This document shows, piece by piece, positions 27,331 to 36,200 of a DNA stretch of 64,000 nucleotides. Source of the stretch: Modestobacter sp. Leaf380. Lineage in GTDB: Bacteria; Actinomycetota; Actinomycetes; Mycobacteriales; Geodermatophilaceae. Below the pieces are notes generated by a model that did no database searches, was not told the DNA's origin, and saw only the letters and a program-made list of their open reading frames with translations. The translations under genes and the position numbers were made by a program. The stretch lies in contig NZ_LMQC01000001.1 of NCBI RefSeq assembly GCF_001424485.1, forward strand, positions 625,755 through 689,754, written 5' to 3'. Each line of letters opens with the position of its first letter. Positions within the stretch are counted from its first letter, which is position 1.

Positions 27331-28688
27331 CGGGTGACGCCGCTGGCCGACAGCGCCCGGACGGCGTCCCGGACCCGGTCGCGGGGCGAGCGGACCAGCG
27401 GGGGCACGGCCATCTCGGCCATGGCCGCCGAGTAGGCGTCCACCAGGGACCCCGCCGTCCGGTCCCAGCTGAACCGGGTGGCGTGCCGGCGCGCCCCGGC
27501 GGACAGCAGCTCCCGCTGCTCCACGACCTTGCGGATCGCCGCGGCGTAGTCGGCCGGGTCGTGCCCGTCGACGAGCACGCCGGAGACGCCGTCCTCGACC
27601 GCGGTGGGGAGCCCGCCGACGGCGGCGGCGACCACCGGGGTGCCGCAGGCCTGGGCCTCGAGCGCGACCAGGCCGAAGGACTCGTTGTGGCTGGGGACGA
27701 CGGTGACGTCGGCGGCCCGGTAGTGCTCGGCCAGGGAGTCCGGGGCCTGCGGCGGCACGAACCGGACGACGTCGGCGATGCCCAGGGAGACGGCGAGCTC
27801 CTGCAGCTGGCGGGGCTCGGCCAGCCCGCTGCCGCTGGGCGCACCGACGACCAGCACCTGCAGCCGCGTCCGGAGGGCGGGCTCGTCGGCGAGCATCCGG
27901 GCAGCAGCGTGCAGCAGCACGTCGGGGGCCTTCAGCGGCTGGATCCGGCCGACGAACAGCAGCACCAGCGCGTCGTCGCGGACGCCGACGGCGCGGCGGG
28001 CGGCGGCCCGATCGCCCGGGGAGAAGCGGTCCAGGTCCACCCCGGGCGGGACGACGAGGGTGCGCGCCGGGTCGGCGTCGTACCAGCGGACCAGCTGGCG
28101 GGCCTCCTCGGCGGTGTTGGCGATCAGCCGGTCGGCCTCGGCCACGACCTGCTCCTCGCCGATGACCCGGGCCCGCGGCTCGGGGCTGTCGCCCTCGGCC
28201 AGGGCGGCGTTCTTGACCTTGGCCAGGGTGTGCGCGGAGTGCACCAGCGGCACGCCCCAGCGGTCCCGGGCCAGCCAGCCGACCTGGCCCGAGAGCCAGT
28301 AGTGGCTGTGCAGGACGTCGTAGAAGCCGGGCTCGCGCCGGGCCTCCTCCCGCAGCACGGCGGCGGTGAAGGCGCACAGCTGGGCCGGCAGGTCGTCCTT
28401 GCCCAGGCCCTCGAACGGGCCGGCGGAGACGTGCCGCACGGTCACGCCGGGGACCATCTCGACCACCGGCGGCAGGTCCGAGGACGTCGCCCGGGTGAAC
28501 ACCTCGACGGCGATGCCTCTGGCGGCCAGCCGGCGGGACACCTCGACGATGTAGACGTTCATGCCCCCGGCGTCACCGGCGCCGGGCTGGTCCAGCGGGC
28601 TGGTGTGCACGCTGAGCGTGGCCACGCGGCGCGGGAGCAGGGGCTGACCGGGCCGCGGGGCGGGCCGGAGCGGGCGGCGTGCAGGCAC
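27327..28688 (-). CDS. mshA: D-inositol-3-phosphate glycosyltransferase
   Basis: GT4 glycosyltransferase that joins GlcNAc to inositol-3-phosphate, first step of mycothiol synthesis. About 453 aa. [20 protein letters not shown] at the N-terminus, [30 protein letters not shown] and the nucleotide-sugar motif [18 protein letters not shown] are diagnostic. GTG at 28688 has GGGAGG 5 nt upstream; the frame is open further upstream but without family similarity. mshD, the last enzyme of the path, is at 61.7 kb. Confidence 0.95.
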   Translation of the reverse strand: MPARRPLRPAPRPGQPLLPRRVATLSVHTSPLDQPGAGDAGGMNVYIVEVSRRLAARGIAVEVFTRATSSDLPPVVEMVPGVTVRHVSAGPFEGLGKDDLPAQLCAFTAAVLREEARREPGFYDVLHSHYWLSGQVGWLARDRWGVPLVHSAHTLAKVKNAALAEGDSPEPRARVIGEEQVVAEADRLIANTAEEARQLVRWYDADPARTLVVPPGVDLDRFSPGDRAAARRAVGVRDDALVLLFVGRIQPLKAPDVLLHAAARMLADEPALRTRLQVLVVGAPSGSGLAEPRQLQELAVSLGIADVVRFVPPQAPDSLAEHYRAADVTVVPSHNESFGLVALEAQACGTPVVAAAVGGLPTAVEDGVSGVLVDGHDPADYAAAIRKVVEQRELLSAGARRHATRFSWDRTAGSLVDAYSAAMAEMAVPPLVRSPRDRVRDAVRALSASGVTR

Positions 28689-28770
28689 CTGGACCTCCCG
28701 CCCGGGCTCGGTACAGCACCCGGACGGGCGCCTGTGTCGACTCACCATCCTGCACCAGCACACTGGGCAC

Positions 28771-29544
28771 ATGCCTGCCGAGACCCCCTCCCCGCTCCCC
28801 TCGCCCGGCGCCGGCCGGGTCGCCGTCGTCACCGGTGCCTCCAGCGGCATCGGTGCCGCCACCGCGCAGCGACTGGCCGCCGACGGGTTCTCCGTCGTGC
28901 TGGGCGCCCGGCGGCTGGACCGGCTGACCGAGCTGGCCGAGCGCATCGGCGGGCGGGCGGTGCAGCTCGACGTCACCTCCGAGGAGTCGGTCGCGGCGTT
29001 CGCCGCGGGGCTCGACCGGGTCGACGTGCTGGTCAACAACGCCGGGGGCGCGTTCGACGCGGCCCCGGTCGCCGACGCCGACCTGGACTCCTGGACCCGC
29101 AGCTTCGAGGTCAACGTGCTGGGCAGCGTGCGGGTCACCAAGGCGCTGCTGCCGGCGCTGCGCGCCTCGGGCGCCGGGGACGTGCTCTTCGTGGGCTCGA
29201 CCGCCGGCCTGGTCAGCTACGAGGGCGGGGCCAGCTACACCGCGGCCAAGCACGGCGTGCACACCCTGGCCGGGACGCTGCGCCTGGAGCTGGTGGGCGA
29301 GCCCGTCCGGGTCATCGAGATCGCCCCGGGCATGGTCAAGACCGACGAGTTCGCCCTCAACCGCACCGGGGACGCCGACAAGGCGGCCGCCGTCTACGCC
29401 GGGGTGCGCGAGCCGCTGGTCGCCGACGACGTCGCCGACTGCATCGCCTGGGCCGTCACCCGCCCGCACCACGTGAACATCGACCTGATGGTCGTGCGCC
29501 CGCGCGCCCAGGCCGCCCAGCACAAGGTCGCCCGGGAGTCCTGA
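28771..29544 (+). CDS. SDR-family oxidoreductase (Rv0484c-like)
   Basis: 257 aa short-chain dehydrogenase. Cofactor motif [10 protein letters not shown] near residue 22, NNAGG, catalytic Ser in VGSTAGLVS and YxxxK in SYTAAKHG. The RHG-type LGARRLDR after beta-2 suggests NADP preference. Divergent from mshA; CACACT lies 6 nt before the ATG. Substrate unknown. The equivalent gene sits between murB and mshA in M. tuberculosis. Confidence 0.88.
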   Translation: MPAETPSPLPSPGAGRVAVVTGASSGIGAATAQRLAADGFSVVLGARRLDRLTELAERIGGRAVQLDVTSEESVAAFAAGLDRVDVLVNNAGGAFDAAPVADADLDSWTRSFEVNVLGSVRVTKALLPALRASGAGDVLFVGSTAGLVSYEGGASYTAAKHGVHTLAGTLRLELVGEPVRVIEIAPGMVKTDEFALNRTGDADKAAAVYAGVREPLVADDVADCIAWAVTRPHHVNIDLMVVRPRAQAAQHKVARES

Positions 29545-29553
29545 CCCCGCGGT

Positions 29554-29612
29554 GGCATGGGATCCCCCGCATAACGCAGGAGCGCTCAGCCGTATGCGGG
29601 GGATCCCATGCC
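29554..29612. repeat. Large inverted repeat between the SDR gene and murB
   Basis: Perfect 20-bp arms (29554-29573 and 29593-29612) around a 19-nt loop. It fills most of the 81 bp between convergent stops and could end transcription both ways. The arms contain GATCCCCCGCAT, unrelated to the palindromes at 24.8 kb. Confidence 0.8.
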
Positions 29613-29625
29613 CGGGCGGCCGGGC

Positions 29626-30633
29626 TCAGCCGGGGCGGACGGCGGTGGGCTCGGGGACCAGGGTGACCCCGAAGCGGTCCCGGACGGCGTCGACGACGCG
29701 GCCCGCGAAGGCCAGCAGCTCCTCGGCCGTGGCGCCGGGCTCGGTGGTGAGCGCCAGGCTGTGCCGGGACGACGTCCCGACGTGGCCGGAGCGGGTGCCA
29801 CGGCCGAACCCGGCGTGCTGGACGAGCCAGGCGGCGGACAGCTTGACGTCGTCCCCGGCGGGCCAGCTGGGGCAGCCCTCGACGGCCATCGAGGCCGGGA
29901 CGACGGGGTTGGTGAAGAAGGAGCCGGCGCTGCGGGAGTCGGGGTCGGCCGGGTCCAGCACCATGCCCTTGCCGCGGCGCAGCTCCAGGACGGCGGCGCG
30001 GACGTCGGCCAGCGGCGCCCGCTCCCCGACCTCGACGCCCAGCCGGCGGGCCAGCTCGGCGTAGCCCACCGGCATCGACAGTGCGCTGTCGGTGAGCCCG
30101 AAGGTCACGGTGAGGACGACGAACACCCCGGGGTGCTGCTTGAGGGCACTGTCCCGGTAGCCGAAGCCGCACTCGGCGGGGGTCAGGGTGCGCTCGGTGC
30201 CGTCCCGGCGGTCCAGCACCCGGACGGCGGTGATGGTCTGGGCGACCTCCTGGCCGTAGGCGCCGACGTTCTGCACCGGGGTGGCCCCGGTGCTGCCCGG
30301 GATGCCGGACAGCGCCTCGATGCCGGCCAGCTGCTCGGTGACGGTGTGCGCGACCAGGTCGTCCCAGGGCTCACCGGCCTGCACCTGCAGGGAGTCCCCG
30401 GTGCGCACCACGCCCCGCGACCGGACGGCGACGACGGTGCCGGGCCAGCCGGCGTCGGGGGCCACGACGTTGGAGCCACCGCCGAGCACCAGCAGCGGCC
30501 GGCCGGCGGCGTCGGCCTCGCGGACGGCGTCGGCGAGCTCGGCGGCGTCGGTGACCTCGACGAGCCGGTCGACCGGTCCCCCGACCCGCAGGGTGGTCAG
30601 CTCGGACAACGGGACACCGGTGAGCGACTGCAC
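29626..30633 (-). CDS. murB: UDP-N-acetylmuramate dehydrogenase
   Basis: 335 aa FAD enzyme that reduces UDP-GlcNAc-enolpyruvate to UDP-MurNAc. FAD-binding LGGGSNVV, IPGSTGATPVQNVGAYGQEV, the catalytic Ser in SAGSFFTNPVV and the C-terminal GLU-bearing region are present. GTG at 30633 with TACCGT exactly 7 nt upstream (leaderless pattern). Divergent from the methyltransferase gene with only 40 bp between start codons. Confidence 0.95.
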   Translation of the reverse strand: MQSLTGVPLSELTTLRVGGPVDRLVEVTDAAELADAVREADAAGRPLLVLGGGSNVVAPDAGWPGTVVAVRSRGVVRTGDSLQVQAGEPWDDLVAHTVTEQLAGIEALSGIPGSTGATPVQNVGAYGQEVAQTITAVRVLDRRDGTERTLTPAECGFGYRDSALKQHPGVFVVLTVTFGLTDSALSMPVGYAELARRLGVEVGERAPLADVRAAVLELRRGKGMVLDPADPDSRSAGSFFTNPVVPASMAVEGCPSWPAGDDVKLSAAWLVQHAGFGRGTRSGHVGTSSRHSLALTTEPGATAEELLAFAGRVVDAVRDRFGVTLVPEPTAVRPG

Positions 30634-30673
30634 GCCGACCACGGTAGCCACCACGCGACTACGCTCCCGCCAG

Positions 30674-31537
30674 GTGAGGGACAGCGACCACACCCGCAAG
30701 GCGGTGCTTCCCCCGACCCGCAAGCAGCCACGGCTGGCAGCCGGCCGGGCGCGGGCCCTGGGCCTGCCCACCCGCGGGACGACGAACGCGAACCGGCTGC
30801 GCCGGGTGGACCGCTGGCTGGTGGCCACCCAGGTGCCCCGGCTGCGGGACGCGGCCCGCCCGCTGGTCGTGGACCTGGGCTACGGCGCGTCGGCGGTGAC
30901 CACCCTGGAGCTGGTGGACCGGCTGGCCGACGAGGTGGACGGCCTGGAGGTCGTCGGGCTGGAGATCGACCCGGAGCGGGTGGCCGCGGTGGCCGCCGAC
31001 CGGGACCCGCCGCGGGTGGACTTCCGGGTCGGCGGGTTCGAGCTGGCGGGGCTGAGCCCGGTGCTGGTGCGCGCGTTCAACGTGCTCCGGCAGTACGACG
31101 AGGAGTCCGCGGCGCGGGCCTGGCAGACGATGTGTGCGGCGCTGGGGCCGGGCGGGCTGCTGGTCGAGGGCACCTGCGACGAGTGGGGACGGCGGGCGAC
31201 CTGGGTGGCGCTGGACGACTCCGGCCCGCTGACGCTGACCCTGGCCGCCCGGGCCTCGGACATCGAGCGACCCTCGGACCTGGCCGAGCGGCTGCCCAAG
31301 TCGCTGATCCACCACAACGTGCCCGGCCAGCCGGTGCACGCGTTCCTGCAGGCCTTCGACGCGGCCTGGGCCTCGGCGGCCGGGCTGTCGACGTTCGGCC
31401 CCCGGCAGCGCTGGGTGGGCGCGGTCGAGGGGCTGGCCGCGCAGGGCTGGCCGCTGGTCGGCTCCAGCCGACGCTGGCGGCACGGCGAGATGACGGTCCG
31501 CTGGTCCGCCGTGGCGCCGGTGGGAGCGCCGTCGTGA
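30674..31537 (+). CDS. Class I SAM-dependent methyltransferase-like protein
   Basis: 287 aa. SAM-binding motif LVVDLGYGASAVTTLEL, acidic end of beta-2 in VGLEIDPERVAAV, then FNVLRQYDEE. The conserved N-terminal block TRGTTNANRLRRVDRWL is typical of an actinobacterial family beside murB. GTG at 30674 with TACGCT 8 nt upstream. It overlaps the next gene by 4 bp, starting a three-gene operon. Substrate unknown. Confidence 0.8.
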   Translation: MRDSDHTRKAVLPPTRKQPRLAAGRARALGLPTRGTTNANRLRRVDRWLVATQVPRLRDAARPLVVDLGYGASAVTTLELVDRLADEVDGLEVVGLEIDPERVAAVAADRDPPRVDFRVGGFELAGLSPVLVRAFNVLRQYDEESAARAWQTMCAALGPGGLLVEGTCDEWGRRATWVALDDSGPLTLTLAARASDIERPSDLAERLPKSLIHHNVPGQPVHAFLQAFDAAWASAAGLSTFGPRQRWVGAVEGLAAQGWPLVGSSRRWRHGEMTVRWSAVAPVGAPS

Positions 31538-32292
31538 GCGCTGTCGTGGGCGATGTCCCGCTCGACCGGCTGGTGGACGCCGTCGTCGCCGACGGCGAGC
31601 GGTTCGGCGTCGTGGCGGAGCTGCTGGACAACGGCCGGACACCGGTGCAGGGCGGTCTCGACGTCACCGTGCCGTGGGTGCCGGACTGGACCGCCCGGGA
31701 CCTCGTCGTCCACCTGGGCACCGTGCACCGCTGGGTCACCGGCATCCTGCGCAGTCCGGACCCCACTCCCCCGCCGGCGCCCCGCTTCCCGCCGCACGAG
31801 GACCTGCACGGCTGGTTTGCCCTGGGCCTCACCGAGCTGGTGGCCACGCTGCGCACCACCGACCCGGTGAAGCCGACCTGGCACATGAGCCCGGCCGCCG
31901 ACACCGCCGGGCACTGGGTGCACCGGCAGGCCAGCGAGCACCTGGTGCACCGGCTGGACCTGGAGACCGCCGCCGGCCTCGACCACGCCCCGGTCGACCC
32001 CGCCCTGGCCGCCGACGGGGTGGCCGAGCTGCTGGGCGTCGTCCTCCCGCGGTGGGCGCACACCGAGCCGCTGCTCACCGCCCGCGCGCACGTCCTGGTC
32101 CGCGCCACCGACCTGGACACCAGCTGGGACGTCGGCCTGCGCGACGGCGCGGTCACGGTGGGGACGTCGGCCGAGCCGGACGCCGTGCTGTCGGGCACCG
32201 CCGAGCAGCTGCTGCGCCGGCTGTGGGGCCGCCCCGCCGAGGTCGAGGTCAGCGGCGACGCGACCGCCGAGACCCTGCTGCGGGGGCGCTGA
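31534..32292 (+). CDS. Maleylpyruvate isomerase N-terminal (DinB-fold) family protein
   Basis: 252 aa. The first 150 residues form the mycothiol-dependent metalloenzyme fold (VPDWTARDLVVHLGTVHRW, with a His ligand, later HRQASEHLVHRLDLE with more). The C-terminal part is an SCP2-like domain (VLSGTAEQLLRRLWGR). GTG overlaps the methyltransferase stop. Such proteins often use mycothiol, which this organism should make. Reaction unknown. Confidence 0.82.
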   Translation: MSAVVGDVPLDRLVDAVVADGERFGVVAELLDNGRTPVQGGLDVTVPWVPDWTARDLVVHLGTVHRWVTGILRSPDPTPPPAPRFPPHEDLHGWFALGLTELVATLRTTDPVKPTWHMSPAADTAGHWVHRQASEHLVHRLDLETAAGLDHAPVDPALAADGVAELLGVVLPRWAHTEPLLTARAHVLVRATDLDTSWDVGLRDGAVTVGTSAEPDAVLSGTAEQLLRRLWGRPAEVEVSGDATAETLLRGR

Positions 32293-32293
32293 G

Positions 32294-33166
32294 GTGGCCC
32301 GCCGCGAGCGCAAGGCTCCGCCGTTGGAGCACCCGGAGCTGCCCGGTCCCACGCAGACCGTGGGCGGGACGGCGGAGATCCTGGGCGACGCCGACCGGGA
32401 GCGCTCCTACGTGCTGATGCTCGACGGCGTCCCGCAGTCCCACGTGGACCTCGACGACCCGGCGCACCTGGAGTTCGAGTACGTCCGCCGGATGGGGCAC
32501 GTGCTGGACCTGCACGGCGAGGACGGCGCGGCACTGGACGTCGTGCACCTGGGCGGCGGCGCGCTGACCCTGGCCCGCTACGTGGCGGTCACCCGGCCGG
32601 GCTCCCGGCAGCGGGTGGTGGAGCTGGACGAGCCGCTGACCGACCTGGTGCGCAGCACCCTGCCGCTGCCCCGCGGGGCCCGCGTGCGAGTGCGGGCCGC
32701 CGATGCCCGGGCCGGCCTGGAGGCGCTGCCCGACGCGAGCGCCGACGTCGTCCTGGTGGACGTGTTCGCGGGGGCCCGCACGCCGGCGCACCTGACCTCG
32801 ACGGCGTTCGCCGTGCAGGTGGCCCGGGTGCTGCGCCCGGGCGGGGTGACGGCCTGGAACGTCTCCGACGGCCCGCCGCTGCGCTTCCTGCGCACCCAGG
32901 CGGCGACGCTGTCCGCGGTCTTCGGGCACGTGCTGCTCATCGCCGAACCCGGCACGTTGCGCGGGCGCCGCTACGGCAACACGGTCGCCGTCGCCTCCGA
33001 CGTCGAGCTCCCGGTCGCCGGGCTCACCCGGCGTACGGCCGGCGACCCGATGCCGGCCCGGGTGGTGGCCGGTGCGGACCTGACCGCGTTCGTGGGCACC
33101 GCCCTGCCGGTCGACGACGCGACCGCCGTGCCCTCCCCCGAGCCCCCGGCCGGCGTCTTCGGCTGA
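32294..33166 (+). CDS. Spermidine synthase-like methyltransferase-fold protein
   Basis: 290 aa. Resembles SpeE-type proteins: MLDGVPQSHVDLDDPAHLEFEY, nucleotide-binding VVHLGGGALTLARY, VVELDEPLTDLV, and VLVDVFAGARTPAHLTS. The usual polyamine gate motif GGGDGG is replaced by LGGGALT, so true spermidine synthesis is doubtful. Starts 1 nt after the previous stop, so co-translated. Role unknown. Confidence 0.82.
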   Translation: MARRERKAPPLEHPELPGPTQTVGGTAEILGDADRERSYVLMLDGVPQSHVDLDDPAHLEFEYVRRMGHVLDLHGEDGAALDVVHLGGGALTLARYVAVTRPGSRQRVVELDEPLTDLVRSTLPLPRGARVRVRAADARAGLEALPDASADVVLVDVFAGARTPAHLTSTAFAVQVARVLRPGGVTAWNVSDGPPLRFLRTQAATLSAVFGHVLLIAEPGTLRGRRYGNTVAVASDVELPVAGLTRRTAGDPMPARVVAGADLTAFVGTALPVDDATAVPSPEPPAGVFG

Positions 33167-33222
33167 GGCGTGCGGGGCCGCTCCCCAGGCGATGCCCAGG
33201 TCAGCGCCTTACGGTGTACGAC

Positions 33223-33411
33223 ATGACCTCTCCCGCACGCTTCGCCCGCGACACCAACAACAAGGTCATCGCCGGGGTCTGCTCGGGCCTGGCCCGCCGC
33301 TTCGGCATCTCACGCACCGCGCTGCGCATCGCGGCGGTGGTGTCCTGCATCCTGCCCGGCCCGCAGTTCATCGCCTACATCGTGCTGTGGATCTTCATGC
33401 CCAAGGGCTGA
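33223..33411 (+). CDS. PspC domain protein
   Basis: 62 aa. Signature NNKVIAGVCSGLARRFGIS followed by one hydrophobic helix (PQFIAYIVLWIFMP). ATG at 33223 preceded by TACGGT at 7 nt, a textbook leaderless promoter; an ATG three codons upstream is less likely. Membrane stress protein of the phage-shock C type. Confidence 0.88.
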   Translation: MTSPARFARDTNNKVIAGVCSGLARRFGISRTALRIAAVVSCILPGPQFIAYIVLWIFMPKG

Positions 33412-33436
33412 GCCCCGCCAGGTCAGCAGCGGCTGG

Positions 33437-33724
33437 TCACCAGCTGCTGTTGCCCTGCTGCAGGCCGCGCAGCGCCGGCCGGACGTCGACCAGGTAGACG
33501 ATGATCGCGATGATCGCCGGCAGGCCCAGGAAGCTGATCGGGCCCAGGTAGAACGCGGCCAGGGTGGCGATGACGGTGATGGCCACCCAGGCGGGCTTGC
33601 TGAGCTTGCCGGCCGCGACGTAGCCGTCGGCCGGGCGGATCAGCGCGTCGACGACGGCCCACGCCCCCAGCGCCAGCACGGCGTAGGTGATGACCGCGAA
33701 CAGGGTCGAGTCGAAGCCGGGCAT
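33437..33724 (-). CDS. DUF2516 membrane protein
   Basis: 95 aa with three membrane segments and the conserved WAVVDALIRP and YLVDVRPALR ends that define DUF2516. ATG at 33724 with TAACCT 6 nt upstream, so it probably has its own leaderless promoter between the hbhA terminator and its start. Equivalent of Rv0476, also downstream of hbhA. Confidence 0.85.
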   Translation of the reverse strand: MPGFDSTLFAVITYAVLALGAWAVVDALIRPADGYVAAGKLSKPAWVAITVIATLAAFYLGPISFLGLPAIIAIIVYLVDVRPALRGLQQGNSSW

Positions 33725-33749
33725 GCACCCAGGTTACCCACGCAGGACG

Positions 33750-33786
33750 CCGCAGGGCCCGGAGCGAGACGCTCCGGGCCCTGCGG
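33750..33786 (-). terminator. Terminator downstream of the HBHA-like gene
   Basis: Perfect 17-bp stem with AGA loop, 15 nt after the HBHA-like stop. Separates it from the DUF2516 gene in the same direction. Confidence 0.85.
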
Positions 33787-33801
33787 TGTCGTGCGGGTGG
33801 G

Positions 33802-34713
33802 TCAGCTGTCCGAGGACGGCGCGGTGCTGGTGGCGGCCGGGGCGTTGCTGCTGGCCGACGGGGCGCTGCTGCTGGCCGAGGGCGCGGTGGCCTTGCGGGC
33901 CGGGGCGCGCTTGGCGGCGGCCTTGCGGGCCGGGGACTTGCGGGCGGGCTTGGCCGGCACGTCCTCCGGGGTGGGGGCGGCGGCCGACCGGACGGTGCGC
34001 TTGGTCGACCGGGCCTGGTCGGCGGCCTCGGTCTTGGTCTCCTCGACCGCGGCGTCGGTGTCGGACTTGGCCTTCTGCGCGACCGAGGTGACCTTGGCGG
34101 CGGCCTTGTCTGCCTTGGACGAGGCCTTCTGCGCGACCGAGGTGATCTCGTCGGAGGCCTGGGCCACGGCGTCGTCGGTGCTGTCAAGCACGTCCTCGAG
34201 GGCGTCCTCGACGGTGTCTACGGCGCGCTCGGTGCGGCGCACGACGGAGCGGAACGCGGGCTGGCGGCGCAGGTCCTCGATGACCTCCTCGCCGCGGGCG
34301 GCCAGCCCGGACAGCGTGCTCACGGCTTGGTCGCGGACGGTGCCGGCGACGCCGGCGACGGTGCCCCGGACGGTCTCGGGACGGGCGGCGGACGACGCGC
34401 GGTCGGCGGCGACCTCGGCGCGGCTGCGGGCCTCGCCCACGGCGCGGGAGGCCTTGTCGCGGGCGGCCTCGGCCCGGGTGCGGACCTCCTTGGCGGCCAG
34501 GTCGGCCTGGACCTGGGCCTCGCCGGGCAGCGCCTCGGCCTTGGAGCGCAGCACGCCGACGGCGGACAGCGCGCGCTCGACGACGACGTCGCCGGCGCCG
34601 ATGGCGGCCAGCACGCCGGTCTTGCCGGTCTCCACGAGGCTGCCGGCGACCTTGCGGCCCTCGGACACGGCGGCCTCGCCGTAGCTCTTCACGGTCTCGG
34701 TGGGCTTGCTCAT
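33802..34713 (-). CDS. Heparin-binding haemagglutinin (HBHA)-like coiled-coil protein
   Basis: 303 aa. A short hydrophobic segment (TGVLAAIGAGDVVVE) is followed by a long Ala/Glu/Arg/Lys coiled coil (about 50-230), then a Lys/Ala/Pro basic region (AKPARKSPARKAAAKRAPARK) and a Ser/Ala/Pro tail. This order matches mycobacterial HBHA, whose Lys-rich end binds heparan sulfate; here a 30-residue Ser-rich tail is added. ATG shares one base with the stop of the regulator gene. In a soil organism a role in surface or lipid-body biology is likelier than host adhesion. Confidence 0.8.
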   Translation of the reverse strand: MSKPTETVKSYGEAAVSEGRKVAGSLVETGKTGVLAAIGAGDVVVERALSAVGVLRSKAEALPGEAQVQADLAAKEVRTRAEAARDKASRAVGEARSRAEVAADRASSAARPETVRGTVAGVAGTVRDQAVSTLSGLAARGEEVIEDLRRQPAFRSVVRRTERAVDTVEDALEDVLDSTDDAVAQASDEITSVAQKASSKADKAAAKVTSVAQKAKSDTDAAVEETKTEAADQARSTKRTVRSAAAPTPEDVPAKPARKSPARKAAAKRAPARKATAPSASSSAPSASSNAPAATSTAPSSDS

Positions 34714-35168
34714 CAGGACTCCTGGGGGGTGGTGGGGGCGGGGGACGCCGGGAGGACGGCCAGCTGCTCGTACATCTCCAGCAGCAGCGTCTTGTGCCGC
34801 TCGCTCAACGCCGGGTCCGATCGGATCGCCGCGACCGTGTCCGGGGTGCCGGAGCGACGGTCGAGGATGCCGGCCTGCTCGTAGAGCGTCTCGGCGGAGA
34901 TCTTCAGGCCCCGGGCGATCTGGGCCAGGATCTCCGCCGACGGCTTGCGCAGTCCCCGCTCCACCTGGGAGAGGTAGGGGTTGCTGACCCCGGCGGTGCG
35001 GGCCAGCTCGCGCAACGACACCTGGGCGGCGTTGCGCTGGGTGCGGATGAAGTCGCCGACCTGCGAGCTGACCGCGGTGGACACCGTGGTCGCCTCGGCA
35101 GCAGCGGACGCGGCAGCACTGGTCACGCTCTCGCGGACCGTGCTGACGATCTCCGACGGGTTCTGCAC
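34713..35168 (-). CDS. XRE-family HTH regulator (Rv0474-like)
   Basis: 151 aa. A helical N-terminal arm (about 1-40, Ser/Ala-rich) and an HTH_3 domain: RTQRNAAQVSLRELARTAGV, SNPYLSQVERGLRKPSAEI. GTG at 35168 with TAGGGT at 7 nt and a TTGCAG -35 at 17 bp, a good leaderless promoter. Directly upstream of the HBHA-like gene (TGATG overlap), as Rv0474 is of hbhA. Paired GCTAGC sites in its promoter suggest autoregulation. Confidence 0.87.
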   Translation of the reverse strand: MQNPSEIVSTVRESVTSAAASAAAEATTVSTAVSSQVGDFIRTQRNAAQVSLRELARTAGVSNPYLSQVERGLRKPSAEILAQIARGLKISAETLYEQAGILDRRSGTPDTVAAIRSDPALSERHKTLLLEMYEQLAVLPASPAPTTPQES

Positions 35169-35190
35169 GTCCCTTACCCTAGGCCCGGGT

Positions 35191-35217
35191 GCTAGCTCCT
35201 GCAAGCGGGGGGCTAGC
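35191..35217 (-). promoter_or_regulatory. Paired GCTAGC sites over the XRE regulator promoter
   Basis: Identical palindromic hexamers at 35191-35196 and 35212-35217, 21 bp centre to centre (two helical turns). They flank the -35 TTGCAG (35204-35199) of the leaderless promoter whose -10 is TAGGGT (35181-35176). A likely operator, probably for the XRE protein itself. Confidence 0.5.
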
Positions 35218-35232
35218 AGCGTGAGGAAGACC

Positions 35233-36198
35233 TCACTGCAGGACGTCGGCCGCCCGGACCTCGCCCACGGCGCCGTCCCCACCGCTGACCGGGGTGACCA
35301 CCCACCGGGCCACCGCGTCCGCGGCGACCCCGATGCGCGGCAGCGCCGCGCACAGCGCGGGCATCCGCCCGCGGTCCCCGCCGTCGTCGAGCTTGAGTGC
35401 CACCGCACCGCCACCGGGGTGGGCGGCCACGTGCACGCCGTCGGCCCCGCCCTTGACCAGCAGGCCGGGGACGGCGTCCATCAGCAGCGTGTCGTCCCGG
35501 CCGGTGCCGGCGACCAGCCACGGGTGGGCACGCATCGCGTCGGCGACGGAGCGGTCCCGGCTCCCCTCGGGGGCCTGCACCAGCGACAACACGCCACGGG
35601 CCAGCGCCGTCACCGACAGCGCGTGCTGGGGTGCCCCGCACCCGTCGACGACGACGGCGCTGACCGGCTCGCCGCCGGCCTCGCCCAGCCGCGCCTGGAT
35701 CGCCTGCTGCAGCGGGTGCCCGGGGTCCAGGTAGCCGCGGGTGGGCCAGCCGGCGGCCACACAGGCCGACAGCATCGCCGCGTGCTTGCCCGAGCAGTTC
35801 ATCGCCGCACGTCGGGGCGTGGTGCCGGCCGCCGTCCACAGCGCCTTCTGGTGCTCGTCGGAGGGCAGCGCGGGCGGACAGCCCAGGTCGTCCTCGGTCA
35901 GCCCGACGGCGGCCAGCATCGCCAGCGCCAGCTCGACGTGGCCGGGCTCCCCGGAGTGCGAGCCTGCGCCGATGGCCAGCTCCTGCGCCGAGCGCGGCGT
36001 CCAGCCCGCGGCCAGCAGTGCGGTGGCCTGCACCGGCTTGTTCGACGAGCGGGGCAGTGTCGGGGTGTCCACGGCGCCGACCGCGAGGGTCACCGCACCG
36101 TCGGCGTCCAGCACGACCAGCGATCCGCGGTGCACCGACTCCAGGAAGCCCGAGCGGACGACCTCGACCAGGACCGGGTTGTCGGGGTAGCTCTGCAC
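35233..36198 (-). CDS. Asparaginase (AnsA/thermolabile L-asparaginase family)
   Basis: 321 aa. Key blocks LPRSSNKPVQATALLAAG, IGAGSHSGEPGHVE, AAMNCSGKHAAML and VVVDGCGAPQHALS match the rhizobial-type asparaginase II family that hydrolyses asparagine to aspartate. ATG start. Only 2 bp after the rsiG stop, so it ends the operon ygfZ-BKACE-rsiG-asparaginase. Confidence 0.9.
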   Translation of the reverse strand: MQSYPDNPVLVEVVRSGFLESVHRGSLVVLDADGAVTLAVGAVDTPTLPRSSNKPVQATALLAAGWTPRSAQELAIGAGSHSGEPGHVELALAMLAAVGLTEDDLGCPPALPSDEHQKALWTAAGTTPRRAAMNCSGKHAAMLSACVAAGWPTRGYLDPGHPLQQAIQARLGEAGGEPVSAVVVDGCGAPQHALSVTALARGVLSLVQAPEGSRDRSVADAMRAHPWLVAGTGRDDTLLMDAVPGLLVKGGADGVHVAAHPGGGAVALKLDDGGDRGRMPALCAALPRIGVAADAVARWVVTPVSGGDGAVGEVRAADVLQ

Positions 36199-36200
36199 GG

